Positions 21,642 through 33,703 are shown, numbered from the stretch's first letter. The stretch is 64,000 nucleotides of DNA from Cladophialophora immunda (GCF_000835495.1 NW_015622541.1:620001-684000); one strand, 5' to 3'. The notes: a model not told the origin generated them from the sequence alone. Program-made: numbers and translations.

Positions 21642-23553
21642 TTACACAAATCCACCCACATGACCCTGCTGGCAACCCAGATCCTCCGACATTTCCACTT
21701 GGTCGACACTGGCGGGCATGTCTTTGGCCGATTCAACAGCGGGAACGTATCCCACATTGGCCTCGACACAAACATGCTCCACCAAGTCCCGCCTTGGCTG
21801 GACTTTCCACTTCCTGGCGGGTATCCCCTGCAATGCAATGTCAGAACAAGATCCTCCGTGACCAAGAAGGGGAGGACCCACGTCGCGGAAGAACCCTTCG
21901 ATCTCTTCGATCGTGCGGCCGCGAACTTCGCCGATGCAAAAGTAGGCATAGGCCACGGTGTAACAGCACAGGCCCGTGTACACGAAGCCAGTCTTGGGTC
22001 CGAGATTGGCAGTATAGTAGAGGTAAGGAAGTGTGAAGACGGTAACCCAGATCGAGGTCTATGACTCCCATTCCATTAGAATATGTTTTGGAGATAGAGC
22101 ATGTGTGACTTACCCAGAAGCAGACGACGGCGATGGCGAAGATACGATTACGATTGCGGCCAACAGCGGTCTCAGAAGCCTGCACATGAATGCTTAGGAT
22201 ACTTGAGGTGTTGGACCGATACACTCACAATGCTCCATCCAAGCGGACCCCACGAAAAATTCGCGGCACAAATTTCCAGAATGATGAAGAACATGATGAC
22301 TTTTCCGTACTTCTCAGGGACGACTTGGCCGGCACTGGGGATGCCCATACAGCCGACCATGAAGATCGAGAACATCATGATGCACGAACAGGTGAGCATC
22401 AATGGTCGACGGGGAAGCTTATTAGAAAGTAGCATGGCGGCGGTGACCACAAAGAGCTGGATAGTGAAGACGATGACGGTCATTAGGAAGGGGTCGGAAA
22501 TACCAACTTCCTTCGCGAAATCAGTGCCGAAATAATAGAACCATTGGATGCCATTGATCTGTTGAGCAATCAAGGCCCCAGCCGAGAACATAAGTTTCTT
22601 CCGTTCGACTGTGTCAGTGAGAAGTTCGAGCCACGAGCCCCGATTGCTTGTGGCTGGATCCCTCTCGAGTGCTCGGTGGATCTGAGCAATGTCTTGTTGA
22701 TAGTCGTAGTCTTTTTCATTGCGATGTAGTAGTTCCAAAGCTTTTCTGGCGCCCTCGAGTTTTCCCTTCCTGATCAGCCATCGCGGAGACTCTGGGATCC
22801 ACCAAACTCCAAGCAACACCAGGGTCGGGAAGAGGACTTGAAAGACAGTGGGAAAGCGCCAGCTAAAGGACGTCTGGTACGCCTTGACTCCCTGATTGAT
22901 ACACGCTGCGACGATCTGAGAGATCGAAAGGGCCATCTGCCAACAGATCAAGAACGGGCCACGCAAGTGGACTGGAGAGATTTCCTGAAAGCAAAGTCGG
23001 TCAGTCGAAGGTCGACTCACGTCTTTGCACAGAAGACTGACGAGGGGTGGGAGGGCTTGTCACTTCGGGCGAGACGAAAAAGAAGAACGGCTTACACCAA
23101 TATAGATTGGTCCGGTCGCTGCAAAGGCGCCGACACCGCAGCCGAGGATCACGCGGCCACCGAGGATGAAGCCTTCTAGTGATTCGGTGCAGATTTGCAA
23201 GACACAACCAAGAATGACGAAGATCGAGGCCATGATCCAGCAGACTCTTCTCCCATAGCGATCATTAATGAGAGCGGCACTGATAGATCCGACCAGTTCG
23301 CCCACATTGATCATGGAGGTCATGATAGAAAGTTGACTCGCTGACAATGCATACTTCCCTGTCGATTGTAGCGCCGTTCCGAAATCGTTGTTAAATACAT
23401 CTATATTACTATCGATTAGTTGGCGAAAGGCATTTCGATTGATTGCCAATTACCCAGTGCAGACACGCCGCTGAAATAGACACCATCATAGCCGTAGAGA
23501 ATGGCTCCTAGAGTCGCATATGCAACCACGGTGTAGAGAATCGCCTTACCCAT
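21642..23553 (-). CDS. MFS sugar transporter
   Basis: Five exons fit: 23553-23454, 23400-23096, 22984-22229, 22179-22114, 22058-21642, for 547 residues. Sugar-porter hallmarks are clear: GYDGVYFSGV in the first helix, NDRYGRR between helices 2 and 3, GRVILGCGVGAFAATGPIYIGEISP, PESPRWLIRKGK after helix 6, QQINGIQWFYYFGT in helix 7, and a PEKYGK-type segment before helix 10. Function expected: proton-coupled uptake of a sugar or glycoside at the plasma membrane. It is divergent from the GH32 gene, whose product seems cytosolic. Together they fit import of an intact oligosaccharide or glycoside followed by internal cleavage (inference). The C-terminal tail of about 100 residues is hydrophilic. 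Confidence 0.92.
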
Positions 23554-24167
23554 GGTGGTAATCGAACTGGAGGACAAATCTCTTGGTGGCAAGGAGACTG
23601 AAGTTTCAAGAATGACGAATAATGACTAGAATGCTAGGCGTGTGAGTTCCTTGCACACACTACCCTCTGCGCTGGCCCGCAACGGTAGTTATATATTCAT
23701 TTACGACTAGCTGTCAGAATCCTAGGGCTCTAGATTTATGGTCATGTCGGGTCTCTATGGCGTAACAGCATGATAGGTTTGTGCATCTAACACGTATGGG
23801 GACGAATAGTGGAGGCGGCGGGGCTGCTTGGCATCGTCGCCGCGGCGTGGCTCACCAACCGCGCGGCGCGGCCCGGCTTACGAGCTCTTCTGACCTTTTC
23901 TGGACTTTGTTGTTCTCTGATAGACCGTAAGGACTCTCTCCAACGCGGGAAATTGAACAATGTTCGTCCTAGACTTCAATATGCGCAGCTCGGCCCGCGC
24001 GTGGTCTTTGGAACAGTAGAGTTGTCGTAGCCGCCCACCGGGCGGAAGGGGTCGCAGTGCTCGATGTTGAAGAACGCCTGGGAGCCCACCACCATGTGTG
24101 TCTCTCTCGCGTTTGATCTCAACAGACAGCTTCACAATCAAATCAGCCTGGAATTATCTTACCCCTC
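23554..24167. promoter_or_regulatory. Divergent region between sugar transporter and GH32, with a GC-rich patch
   Basis: Both promoters must lie here. The part 23808-24060 is much richer in G+C than its surroundings. On the minus strand it contains an open stretch reading HMVVGSQAFFNIEHCDPFRP (from about 24095), which stops soon after. This could be the remnant of another gene, but I cannot name it. Confidence 0.4.
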
Positions 24168-25760
24168 ATGGCGGTCTTTGGTCAATCACGTTCCAAAAAT
24201 GTCTACAGCAGGCCGTCGAAAGCTTCCCCTGCTGGTGACCCCATACCGACCTTGATCAATGACACTTATCATCTCTTCCACTTGGCCGGGTTTCCAGGAG
24301 GCATTTATTATCCAAAGCGAGTGCGCTGTTCATGGAACCATATGCGATCGAAAGATCTCGTAGAATGGATTCATGATGTAGACAGTGTGCTTTCTCCCGG
24401 CAACGACAGTCTCGACGATGATGCAGACGGTGCTTGGACAGGCTCGGTCCTGGTGGATTTGAACAACAAGTTGCATATCTTCTACACTGGCTACAACTTG
24501 ACTCGCGATCGCCAGGTCATCTTGCATGCGACATGTGCCGATAAGAATGAGTTCAAGTTCTTCAAGCCACAATCGCCGATTCAGGTCATCGGCAACATCG
24601 ACGCCTTCGAAACCATCGACTTCCGTGACCCGTACGTATTTTATAACCTTGCAACGGGGTCGTACTGGATGTTGATTGCCACAAGACTCTCGCAAGGGCC
24701 GCACTGGACCAGGGGCTGTGTTACCCTCCTCACTTCGGCGGATCTTGAGACCTGGCATGTGGAGAAAGAACCGTTGTATGCTCCTAACGACATCTTCTGT
24801 CCCGAATGCCCCGAACTCTTCTCGCTCCCCAACGGAAAATGGTACCTCGTTTATTCCAGATTCTCGGCCCCGGATGCCGGTACCGTTTATCGCGTGGCCG
24901 ATAGTCCTCATGGCCCCTTCCGTACCCCCCGCGATGGCTCCAGTGGTCGGTTTGATGGCCGCAGGTGGTACGCCGCAAAATCCTGCTACAAGGCCGGTGA
25001 TCCTAGCAGACGAATCTTCTTTGGGTGGGTCCCGGATTTTCACGCCCAGGATCAAAAGTGGCTTTGGGGAGGCCAGTTTCTCGCGCCACGAGAAGTCAGC
25101 GCGAACGCCGATGGAACTCTGAGTATTACGCCAGTTGCTGATGTTGTCAGAGCTTTCGAAGGGGGCTCTCTATTGCAACAAGCCGGCCCCTCCACTGACC
25201 AAATCATCACATCCATTGGCAAGACCACCTTTGAACCTCTCCCGCTGTCTCCGACCGATGTGGGGAAGAGCTATAGTCTGAAGTTCATGGTCCCCAATCA
25301 AGACGCGAAAACGTTTGGGGTCGTCATCAACGGCGACGACGATATGCGAGGCCACAGGCTCTTGTTCGAGGCCGTCTCGCCTTCGAGATTCTCGCTCACC
25401 CTGTTGACCGATGTCGCCCCGCTTGATGATTTCTGGGCAGACTTAAATGGAATTTACGTGCCCCGCCCAGTCGATGGTGCCGAGTTGGTCAAACATGGTT
25501 CCGTAAGTCTAGAGGGCGGCGTTCAAGTCTTTGTCAATGGAGACATCCTGGAGGTGTTCGTAGGGGGGAGAACGATTACGTATCGCATACCACCTCGCGA
25601 CAGCCAGGAAAAATGGACAGAAGGTGTTGATCACGAGCACAACGGCGTTGGGATGCCTCGGCATACATCTACCGTCCATCCGTTGGGCTTCTTCGTCGAA
25701 GATGGCCAGATTCAACTCTCGAGGATCCAGGTCAACAACACACTTTTTGAGAACCTATAG
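24168..25760 (+). CDS. Glycoside hydrolase family 32-like enzyme (fructosidase-type fold)
   Basis: Single exon, 530 residues. Five-bladed-propeller GH32 landmarks: a nucleophile block AGDPIP (Asp24), WTGSVL (about 90-95), the RDP motif FRDPYVF (Asp154) and the acid/base block CPECPELF (Glu213). A C-terminal beta-sandwich ends near residue 527. The usual WMNDPNG block is replaced by the shorter GDPIP form, which some GH32/GH43-clan fungal proteins share, so classic invertase activity should not be assumed. No signal peptide is visible at ATG 24168, implying a cytosolic enzyme. Its divergent neighbour is the MFS sugar transporter. Substrate could be a fructoside or a related furanoside. Confidence 0.8.
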   Translation: MAVFGQSRSKNVYSRPSKASPAGDPIPTLINDTYHLFHLAGFPGGIYYPKRVRCSWNHMRSKDLVEWIHDVDSVLSPGNDSLDDDADGAWTGSVLVDLNNKLHIFYTGYNLTRDRQVILHATCADKNEFKFFKPQSPIQVIGNIDAFETIDFRDPYVFYNLATGSYWMLIATRLSQGPHWTRGCVTLLTSADLETWHVEKEPLYAPNDIFCPECPELFSLPNGKWYLVYSRFSAPDAGTVYRVADSPHGPFRTPRDGSSGRFDGRRWYAAKSCYKAGDPSRRIFFGWVPDFHAQDQKWLWGGQFLAPREVSANADGTLSITPVADVVRAFEGGSLLQQAGPSTDQIITSIGKTTFEPLPLSPTDVGKSYSLKFMVPNQDAKTFGVVINGDDDMRGHRLLFEAVSPSRFSLTLLTDVAPLDDFWADLNGIYVPRPVDGAELVKHGSVSLEGGVQVFVNGDILEVFVGGRTITYRIPPRDSQEKWTEGVDHEHNGVGMPRHTSTVHPLGFFVEDGQIQLSRIQVNNTLFENL

Positions 25761-26419
25761 AATCATGGCCGGACCTCTATTCATTTGATAGATTGTCTCT
25801 ATCCTCTTAGATTGGTCATCAAGGGTCGCTGGATAGCTCAAGTAGTGCACAGCAAGGGAACCATTTACGCTCCATGGATTTTACGAAAGGAAAACCCAGA
25901 AACAAAAAGGTACCCTACCTTCCTGCGTTAAACCGGTCCAGTAGAGTTACTGAGACACAATCAATACTGAAGCTGCGGTATAATTGAAGTTCCACCAAAC
26001 TCTTCCACGGCCATTTACCTTCCTCTATGAATCCTGTGCTTCCAGAGGTCTTGAAGATGAATACGTCATTGGACTTGCGACGATCTTACTGCTTACATCA
26101 CGAAACGCACCTTCACCGAAGCTGGCTCCGCCTGTTATGCTTTCTGGGTCTGTATTATCCAACCGTCATATCGGTTGATGCGTAAAATTCCCTTCCCAGA
26201 CAAATGATGCGAAATTATAGTGCTGCGCGGTGTTGTGGGGGAGCTACGTTGGTTGAACCTACGCCTTAACGAATAAAGTGTTTTCTCAAAAACTTTTATC
26301 AGATTGGTGGCATTCCGAATATCCATTCTACGTGTCGACTTGAGCGTTTTAACATGAGTGAGCTCGGGTTCTTGAATCCGACGGCATTGTCTGTCGGTAG
26401 TTACGTCCTGGGCATAGAT
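25761..26419. other. Intergenic, convergent ends of GH32 and the GH78 pseudogene
   Basis: AT-rich, no coding signal recognised. Confidence 0.4.
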
Positions 26420-28434
26420 TTAGATTGGGGTTCTCGTTATTTGAGAAGGTGTCGAGGCCGATTTTGGCGGCACAAGCACAGACAAGTGGAATCGGGCTCC
26501 TGTCAAGCTCCATCGCGATTCGATCTTCCCATAAGGGCTTTCGAATCTGATTGTGGCATCGGAGATCGTCCCACCCGGGATTGGACGGACAAGAAACCGT
26601 TTCCATCCAGGTTCTAAGGGGGAAATACCCCCAACTGTCTGGTGGAGCCAGTCTACAATTAACCCAAGGGCAAAATGGTTGAAGCTGGTCACCTCTCCAG
26701 GGTTGATTGACCCGTCTGCCAGCATGTTATCCCACAATTCCCAAATTGTGGTGCCACCATGGAGGACGGGATACATCCACGAAGGGGAATCTCTGTGGAG
26801 CAACTTGCGATAGGCTAGTTGTGGCTGACATGATTTCGTTAAAGCATGACAGATCAAGGGCGTGCCGGCAAATCCAGTTCCAATCTTTAATTGAGATGTT
26901 CTCACGCATCGAGTTAGACAGGCTCTGGCCGCGATACGCTGCTTCTGATCGTCCAGCAGATCAAACATGATTGTAAGGGACAACGCTGTTTGTATCACAA
27001 ATAACTAATCCGTCAGGGGTGACGCATTTGCGTTGATATCTCGATTTGAGCTGTTCAAACTCGCGTTGATAGCGGTCGGCTTCATCAGAACCGAGAATCG
27101 CTGCAATTTTATGCATGAGCCCAGTTACGTGGACCAGATAGGAGTCCGCGACGAAAGTGCCATCGGTTCGTCCGCTTGATAGGAAGTCAGCCTGTATTCT
27201 CCCTTCAAGCTTGGTATGCCTCCTTTGGGGGCCGCATCGTGAATCAGGGGGACCTTACCTGCCAGGATCATCAGGTGGTGCACTGAGATCCAACCAATCA
27301 CCAAGCTGCCACAAGTTTTCATCCCAGAGGCCACCGTCGCCTCTCCTAACACCTCTGTCGATCCAAGCTTGCATGCTGGGAAGTTGTCGCCCTGGAATAT
27401 TCGAATCCCCCGACGCCTGGTAGAGGTGCCAGGGCACAATGACCGTGGCATCATTCCAGACTGCCTGGGGATACAATGGCCACCAAGGACTGTCTTCAGG
27501 GTGGTCTCGCTCGATAACGTTCGGGACGGCGAGAGGGGGTATACCATGTCGCCCTGGTTCTCCTTGCTCCGCGGCGAGATCTTGCAACCAGCCACCAAGT
27601 ATGGCAGAGACGTCATACAAGAATGTCACTGAAGGGCTAAAAACCTGAACATCACCGGTCCAGCGGAGCCTTTCATCCCTCTGAGGACAGTCCTAGACAG
27701 GGAAAAGATTAGTCCTAGAAGCGCAATTAAGGGAACAGGGCTACTTACGGTGGGGATGGAGAGAAAATTTCCGCGCATAGACCATACGGCGCATTCGTGA
27801 AGCTTGTTTACCAGTAGTTGGGAGCAAGAAAAGGCCCCTGTTCTTTGAAGGTCCGTGTGCATGACTTCAGCGAGGATGCTGTCTCGATTCAAAGGGATTT
27901 CGTCCGTCGTGCTCCATCTATCGATCTGGACATAGCGAAAACCGTGAAAAGTAAACCTTGGGGACCATCGCTGCAATTCACGGCCGGCCAGAGTGACACG
28001 ATCATAACTCTGGGCTTCACGTAGTGGTCGCCTACCCAGTTCCCCGTTCTCCAGAACCTCAGCGTGCTTAAAAGTCACCACTGACCCTAAGCTCTTTTTC
28101 AGGGAGAGGACTTTTTCAGACGACCCACAAGATTCTGGCCAAAATCAACGATCGTTCTGCCTGGCGGGGTCTGGAATATTGACATGGGTCTCAGCGACTC
28201 CGTCACCCTGACCGGTGGAGCATCTGGGGAAATCAACTCGACCGAAGATTGCAGGCGACTGACGCTGACATTCTCCCACAGCGTATCATCGAAAGTCGAG
28301 CTTCTATTCCATCCATCCATCGCATCTTCGATCCGATCGTCATAGGTTTCACCGTTGTAGATCTCGGACTGCGTTATGGCGCTGTGTGTGTATTGCCACG
28401 TATCATCGGAGGACACGCCAATGGCTGCAAACAT
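26420..28434 (-). pseudogene. GH78 alpha-L-rhamnosidase, 5'-truncated and frameshifted
   Basis: Long family-specific stretches remain in order: DFGQNLVGRLKK, TFKHAEVLENGELGRRPLR, PRFTFHGFRYVQI, SIPT-DCPQRDERLRWTGD across an intron near 27693-27749, VWNDATVIVPWHLYQASGD, WQLGDWLDLSAPPDD, and GGTTIWELWD with the catalytic-region Glu. Defects: the N-terminal several hundred residues expected in GH78 are absent upstream of 28434. A one-base loss in an A5 run at 28112-28116 breaks the frame between GRLKK and VLSLKKSLGSVVTF. An apparent two-base loss near 26990 separates DGLVICDT from QTALSLTIMFDLL. A second, normal intron lies near 27170-27258. An intact copy would hydrolyse terminal L-rhamnose from plant glycosides such as rutin. 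Confidence 0.85.
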
Positions 28435-28886
28435 TCAACATCAGGTCGAAGATTTTATCAACGACTTACCTAGACCTCAGGACGTTGACGACGTTGACGA
28501 CGTTAATGAGGGCGACGAAATTGATCTGCTTAGTCTGCCAAGAATGTCTATTGGTCAATATTATCGCGGTCGCTAGTAATCAACGATAATGTCACGATCG
28601 CGTCTTTACCTCATTGTCGATATTATCGAGTATAAAGCTACCATGTCACCGCCAGGCTGCAACCACGGGGCCACCGTAGGGGCAAGGTTCACTGAGGCTT
28701 AATTAGCTAAAATAGATGTGTAGCTGAGAGGCAAGTGTGGCCGATCGTTGGGGAGCCAGATGAGGCCTTCTTGTCAGTGGATGCCCAGTGGTGTGCTCGG
28801 TGTTTTGCTGGTCTGAGACCGAACCAAACCCCTCAGAAAGCTGGGCTCTAAACCTCAAGTTTCTGAGGCATCTGATGCGAGGTCGA
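28435..28886. other. Junction region between two truncated genes
   Basis: Lies exactly between the lost 5' part of the rhamnosidase and the lost 3' part of the HET fragment, both on the minus strand. It contains three tandem copies of a 9-base unit (gacgttgac, last copy altered) at 28481-28507 and a short AT-rich palindromic patch around 28555-28630. A plus-strand open stretch near 28420-28576 (acidic, EDFINDLPRPQDVDDVDD) is of unknown meaning. Confidence 0.4.
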
Positions 28887-29333
28887 TCAGAATAATCCCC
28901 AGGTGTATGAGAGTGCGAGATAGGTGGGGCATGTTGACACCTCTACTGCCTTAAATGTGCCCCTTATTGCGGAGCTCTCATTGCCTGGAAGCAATTCGAA
29001 CAGCCGTATCTGTCGATTAGAAAAATCAAGTCGCGTATATGGAAAAGGTGACAGTTCTATCTCATCTGCCGCTGACCGATAGCTTTTAACTTTCGTGTTT
29101 CGAAGAGGCTGGCTCCTGACATCTTTCTCACCAGGTTCGGCCGCCTCCAATTGTTGTGTCATACACATAGCGCTCCCCACCGCCATCGTCAGCAATCGTA
29201 ACTCCTCAGCAACTCTCTCCGTCATAGCCCTGTCTCGTCTCATGGCGGTCTCGATACTGTTACAACGCCAAAAATGGCCCCCGATGTGGCGCTGCGGCAG
29301 AACGCACCTCGGAACCTCACAGGGTGCTCTCAC
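28887..29333 (-). pseudogene. HET-domain gene fragment, 3'-truncated
   Basis: The frame from 29333 encodes about 90 unassigned residues and then the classic entry to a HET domain: FPYTRLDFSNRQIRLFELLP followed by LALSYTWG. It stops two residues later. The remaining 100 or more residues of the HET domain and the whole C-terminal region are missing and not found downstream. HET proteins trigger cell death after fusion of unlike hyphae (family knowledge); this fragment cannot do so as it stands. It could be the relic left by the rearrangement that also cut the rhamnosidase. Confidence 0.75.
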
Positions 29334-30562
29334 AACAAGATCACAAGGAAATGCATGCCCCTCGAGCAGAACGCAATAGGGACGGTGCAGAGCCGTCTCA
29401 AGCTTAGAGGCTGATCATCCTGAGACTGGTTATCCTGAGAAAGCTGTGCGAAAGGAGCAAAGCCTCGAAACAAACCGCGCGTTAGCCATTGACTCCCAAT
29501 CCCGAGGGCAGCGTGTCTTTTCAACACGGGAATGTCTGCCAGTTCGATCATAAAGATGAATTCCAACCTGTTTCCGATGATAGTGACGCCCGGGCTCGTT
29601 AGCCTTATCACATTTGGTTACCAGCTTATCCCATCCCCGACAGCCCTCAAAGTAGCACATTATCTCAACAAAGTGGTCGAAATTCTCATACCCCAGATCA
29701 CACTGGTGAGTATGGCAACCGGGGAAGAGGAAAGGACGAGAGTGGGTATTAATCGCTGGCATCAGTCGTTCGGCTGTGCAAGAGAATCTTTTGTAGCAAA
29801 CTAGTGGGCAACTGCCTTGGCGATCATGCAAAGCCCTTTTGGTGGACCACGGCACTTTGGTATGCCCAAGGTACTTTTGCACGACCAAAGCACAGCCTTC
29901 CCGCATCCTGGCACTTGTTGTTCTTAGACCCAGCGTCTGCGACTAAGAGACTTGCATTTGAAAAATTCAGCTTCTTTCGCCAGGTCTGCCTGTCATGGTC
30001 CAGCGAGGGCAACCTTTGAACCTTTGAAGTGAGCACTGTGTGTTGCTGATGCGGGGATCTAATGCTGCAGAAGTAGTGGGCCTAGTACGGAGTATATCGC
30101 CCTGTGACCCCGTCATTTACACTAAGCGATAGTTACCCTCCAGCCAATAGGCTTCATAGTTAGAGTGCTAATCGTGGCTATGCCACGGATAGATATTCTC
30201 TGGAGTCAAGCTCAATAGGATTAATACGACGAACAAAATGCAACAATCTGCTCGCTTCCTGATGTGGGCACGATCTTTCCAGCACGTTATGTTCAAGCGT
30301 GGTTTAAGGATAAGACGTTGTAGTCCTTCATCTTCGTTACCTACCCCATTCTTTGTGACCAAAGTCTTTGTCGCTTTTAGTCGTCTACGCAATTCGGGTG
30401 GACGCTGATGGTGACAAATCCTAGCCTAAGTTGGACCACCAGGAACAACTTGCCCAGCCTGGTTACAACTCATCAATATTATCAGCCTCTGATATCCTTG
30501 AAAATCATGCAACCTTTTTAACGACCTGCGCTTAAGGATTTGCACCTTACGAAATATCAGCG
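29334..30562. other. Intergenic region between HET fragment and intact HET gene
   Basis: About 1.2 kb, with several medium-length frames that match nothing I know. Contains the promoter of the + strand HET gene. Confidence 0.35.
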
Positions 30563-32873
30563 ATGGTTAAGCTGCCATTTTCTCGTTCACAAAGGCGGCA
30601 AGCCACGGAGAAGAAGTGGAGAAAATGGACCCAGGTCCTCACAAAGAACGAGGAATTACCAAATTGGGATGGATTTCTATCGTTGGACCTCTCACCCATT
30701 GGAGAATTACATGCAGCGTTAGAGTACATGCAAACACAGCCAAACCCTTGCCCTGAGATATCAAGGTATATCGAGTTAGTTTTTCACGGGATGATTTTTT
30801 GATAAGCCGTTGACATATAATAGGAACCGAATTTCAAGCCCACCAATGCGTTACAGGCCGCTCAAGGCCACTCGGAAAGAAATCCGCCTGGTGCAGTTGG
30901 TGCCTGGTGCGCCGGTGCTGCCTGGACTGGAAAGAATCATGCCTCTTGAATGCACCCTCGAGCACTTTGCATTCGATCAGTGTCTTGAATACCGTGCGCT
31001 CTCATACGCTTGGGGCCACGAAGACCGTTCAATGCCAATAATCGTGGATGGGAATTCAGTTCTCGTCACGACCAATCTACTCTACGCCCTTCTTCAATTT
31101 CGATCTAAAGACATTAGATCATGGCTATGGATTGATATGATTTGTATCGACCAGTCCAACGATGTCGAGAAGAGCGAGCAAGTTCAAAGGATGCGATCGA
31201 TCTATCAGAATGCCAAGGAAGTCACAGCTTGGCTGGGACCCAACAATCTTACAATGGCAAATAATGAAACAATGTTAACAAAACTGAAAGGAGCTAAGGA
31301 CAGGATAGTCGAGAAGTTCACCTGTGCGTACGACCGGGTCCAGATACGATGCTCACAAGCATACGAGCCTCCACTCACAATCGACTCAACGATGCCATAC
31401 CCCGCGTCATTGAAGCTCCAGCGGCAGTGCGGAATGGACACAGACAAGCGTTTCGGTAGCGAAAGACTCTTGCACATTGACCTTGATCGATTTTCGGAAG
31501 TGCTTTCAAGCGACGCAGTCTTGGCCGAAGAGTTAGTATATGAAGTCATCCCGCAAAAGCATACCTCTGGGCGTGAGAACGCAGAGAGTCTCAATCGACT
31601 GCTCTCTAAAGAAATATGGAGGCGAATATGGGTGATCCAAGAATTTGCATCTGGCCAAGAAATTGTGCTCCTGTATGGGACCGAAAGCATGCTGCTCCGG
31701 GATTTCTTCGTTGTGTGGCTCGTCCTATATTACCATATCAATCACAGCCAGGTCGTTGACAGCCTTTCCCCTGGAGAATGGCCCATGATGGACACAAATA
31801 TAAAGTCAATTGCGCCTCTGCTGCTCCAATCGAAAGTTTGGCAGAATGGCCAAAAGCCTCGTTGCCTTTTTGAGTTGCTTCGCGCAACGGGTGGATTCAA
31901 CGCTTCCGACAATCGAGATAAAGTCTTCGCACTTTTGGGCATCGCAGAAGATGCGCAGGAGCTCGAGTTACATCCTGACTACTCAAAGTCATACAGGGAA
32001 GTGGGCGTGGATGTGACGAAGGCTCTGGTACGGAAGTATGGCTTGTCGATGTTATCTTTCAACGCGGGCCTCTCATGCCGGATGTATGCTCTTCATGGCA
32101 GCCATCCGGAACAGCTGCCCAAAGACCAGTTCCTTCCTTCTTGGTGCTGCGACTGGACCTTTAGGAGCCATCACACGATTGCTGCTGGTCACCCAAAGGG
32201 CTACCTTGATTTTTCAGCAGGTGATGCTTGCAATGATCGAGATACTAGCACTTTCTCTGTTGACGAGAGTTTGGACACCCTGTCGATAAAGGCTATCCGT
32301 TTGGGATCGGTTACAGCTGTGCGCTCGCTTCCTCACTGGGTTGGAGGGGGGAATCCGATCTCCTTGACATCCCAGGTATTCTCGGAACTCGAAGGACTCG
32401 TGTCCACAAGCAAGGCGCAGGGCCTTGTTACGACCATGCCGGAGCTAGAAGATGTCTTCTTCTGTACTCCGATAGCATACAATGGACGGAAGGGCCAAAT
32501 GACAGATCCAGGCCTCGTACAAGTTCCAAAAGATCTCTCAGAAGCCTACCGCACTCTGCGCAGCTCGGAAGTCGATTTGGGGGGCGACGACTGCGCGGCA
32601 AAAGTTCGGCCATACGTCCAAGAAGTGAATAGAATAGCAGCAGGAAGGGCACTCTTTGCTTGTACCTCGCACCATCTCGGCCTGGGTCCCTGGAATGCTA
32701 GAGAAGGAGACGTCTTATGCATTTTCTTGGGCACGAGCGTTCCTTATGTCATCCGTCCTTTGAGCAGCGGTACCTATCATCTGGTCGGCGAGGCGTATGT
32801 TCATGGGATTATGTACGGTGAGTTTGTAAAGAATCTTGATCGTGTGACCCTGGAAGTCATAACGCTGGAGTAG
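30563..32873 (+). CDS. HET-domain (heterokaryon incompatibility) protein
   Basis: Two exons fit, 30563-30765 and 30824-32873, giving 750 residues; a 58-bp intron has a GTATAT donor and TAG acceptor. The HET domain runs from about residue 120 to 350: YRPLKATRKEIRLVQL, LEYRALSYAWGHEDRS, LWIDMICIDQSNDVEKSEQV, MRSIYQNAKEVTAWLGP and WRRIWVIQEFASGQEIVLLYG are its conserved blocks. An insert of about 80 residues lies between WLGP and WRRIW. After it come KPRCLFELLRATGGF and DNRDKVFALLGIAED, the usual HET extension. The C-terminal part has the common LGLGPWNAREGDVLCIFLG and VIRPL...YHLVGEAYVHGIM segment. Role expected: nonself recognition or cell-death signalling. If the short first exon is wrong, translation could begin at ATG 30846. 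It is the only apparently intact gene of its class here. Confidence 0.9.
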
Positions 32874-33703
32874 GACACTTTGTATTCAAATAGAGTATTA
32901 TAGTGAGGAAATTTTGGCACTATTAATTGGAATTCAACCTCATTTCGCTGGATGATGTCGAATTTGAAATAATCTAGGCGGACCTTCCGGTGGATCTTCG
33001 GTGCGGCCACAATACCAGCACCCTGCTAGAGCAGGGACTTGATTCCAACCTGCAGAAGCCAGTTTGGGCTTGGGGGGGGGGGGGGGGGCTTTTCAAGCCT
33101 CCTACCTGGAAACCTTTCGATCCCAAACCATGCTGGCCACACACTGTGTTGGCACAGAAATTTGCACCTCAGTGGCTCTCGTCTTCCTGCCTGGATGGTG
33201 CGAAGATACTTATTCTCAAATGTTGGCCTGTCTAAGCCCGTCTTGAGGTCCAAGCATCCAGACTAAGTGATCACCTGTGTGCAGCAACCCTGGTCGGCCC
33301 TGAAACAAGCGCTGCAGAAACTTGAGGTCTTTGGTTGCGCACATTAGCCTGCCGGATGAAGGACCAGGTTCTCAACGCCTACTATTTGTCGGAGCTATTA
33401 ATAGTGGGATTATTCAGCCTCATTCAGACACGGCTACGGCTACTAGTGGGAATGCCTCGCCTGTTAGGCTGTCTTCGGGCGCTTCCCCTCCATGTGGACG
33501 CCGGACAGAGAGGTTCATTTTCGATAAATACACGACTGTCTTGGCCGCCGCAGACACTGCCTCTTCTTCGATTGCCTTCTTCTCAATGACAAAGCCACGG
33601 TGATACTTTCTTCTATACCCCATTTTAACAAAGTCGACAAACTTCTCCTCTCCAAAATGTGATACCAACCCAGCAGCATTAAGCTCAGCCTGATGTCGCC
33701 AAA
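32874..33703. other. Intergenic region with a 17-base G run
   Basis: A run of 17 G residues occupies 33072-33088. It is a likely spot for replication slippage or assembly error. A minus-strand open stretch 33420-33734 (104 residues) overlaps the next gene's start and has no recognised homology. Confidence 0.4.

Noticed and set aside
30810..30845. Start of the HET gene at 30810
   Set aside because: The codon there is TTG. The real start is either ATG 30846 or, with a good 58-bp intron, ATG 30563.
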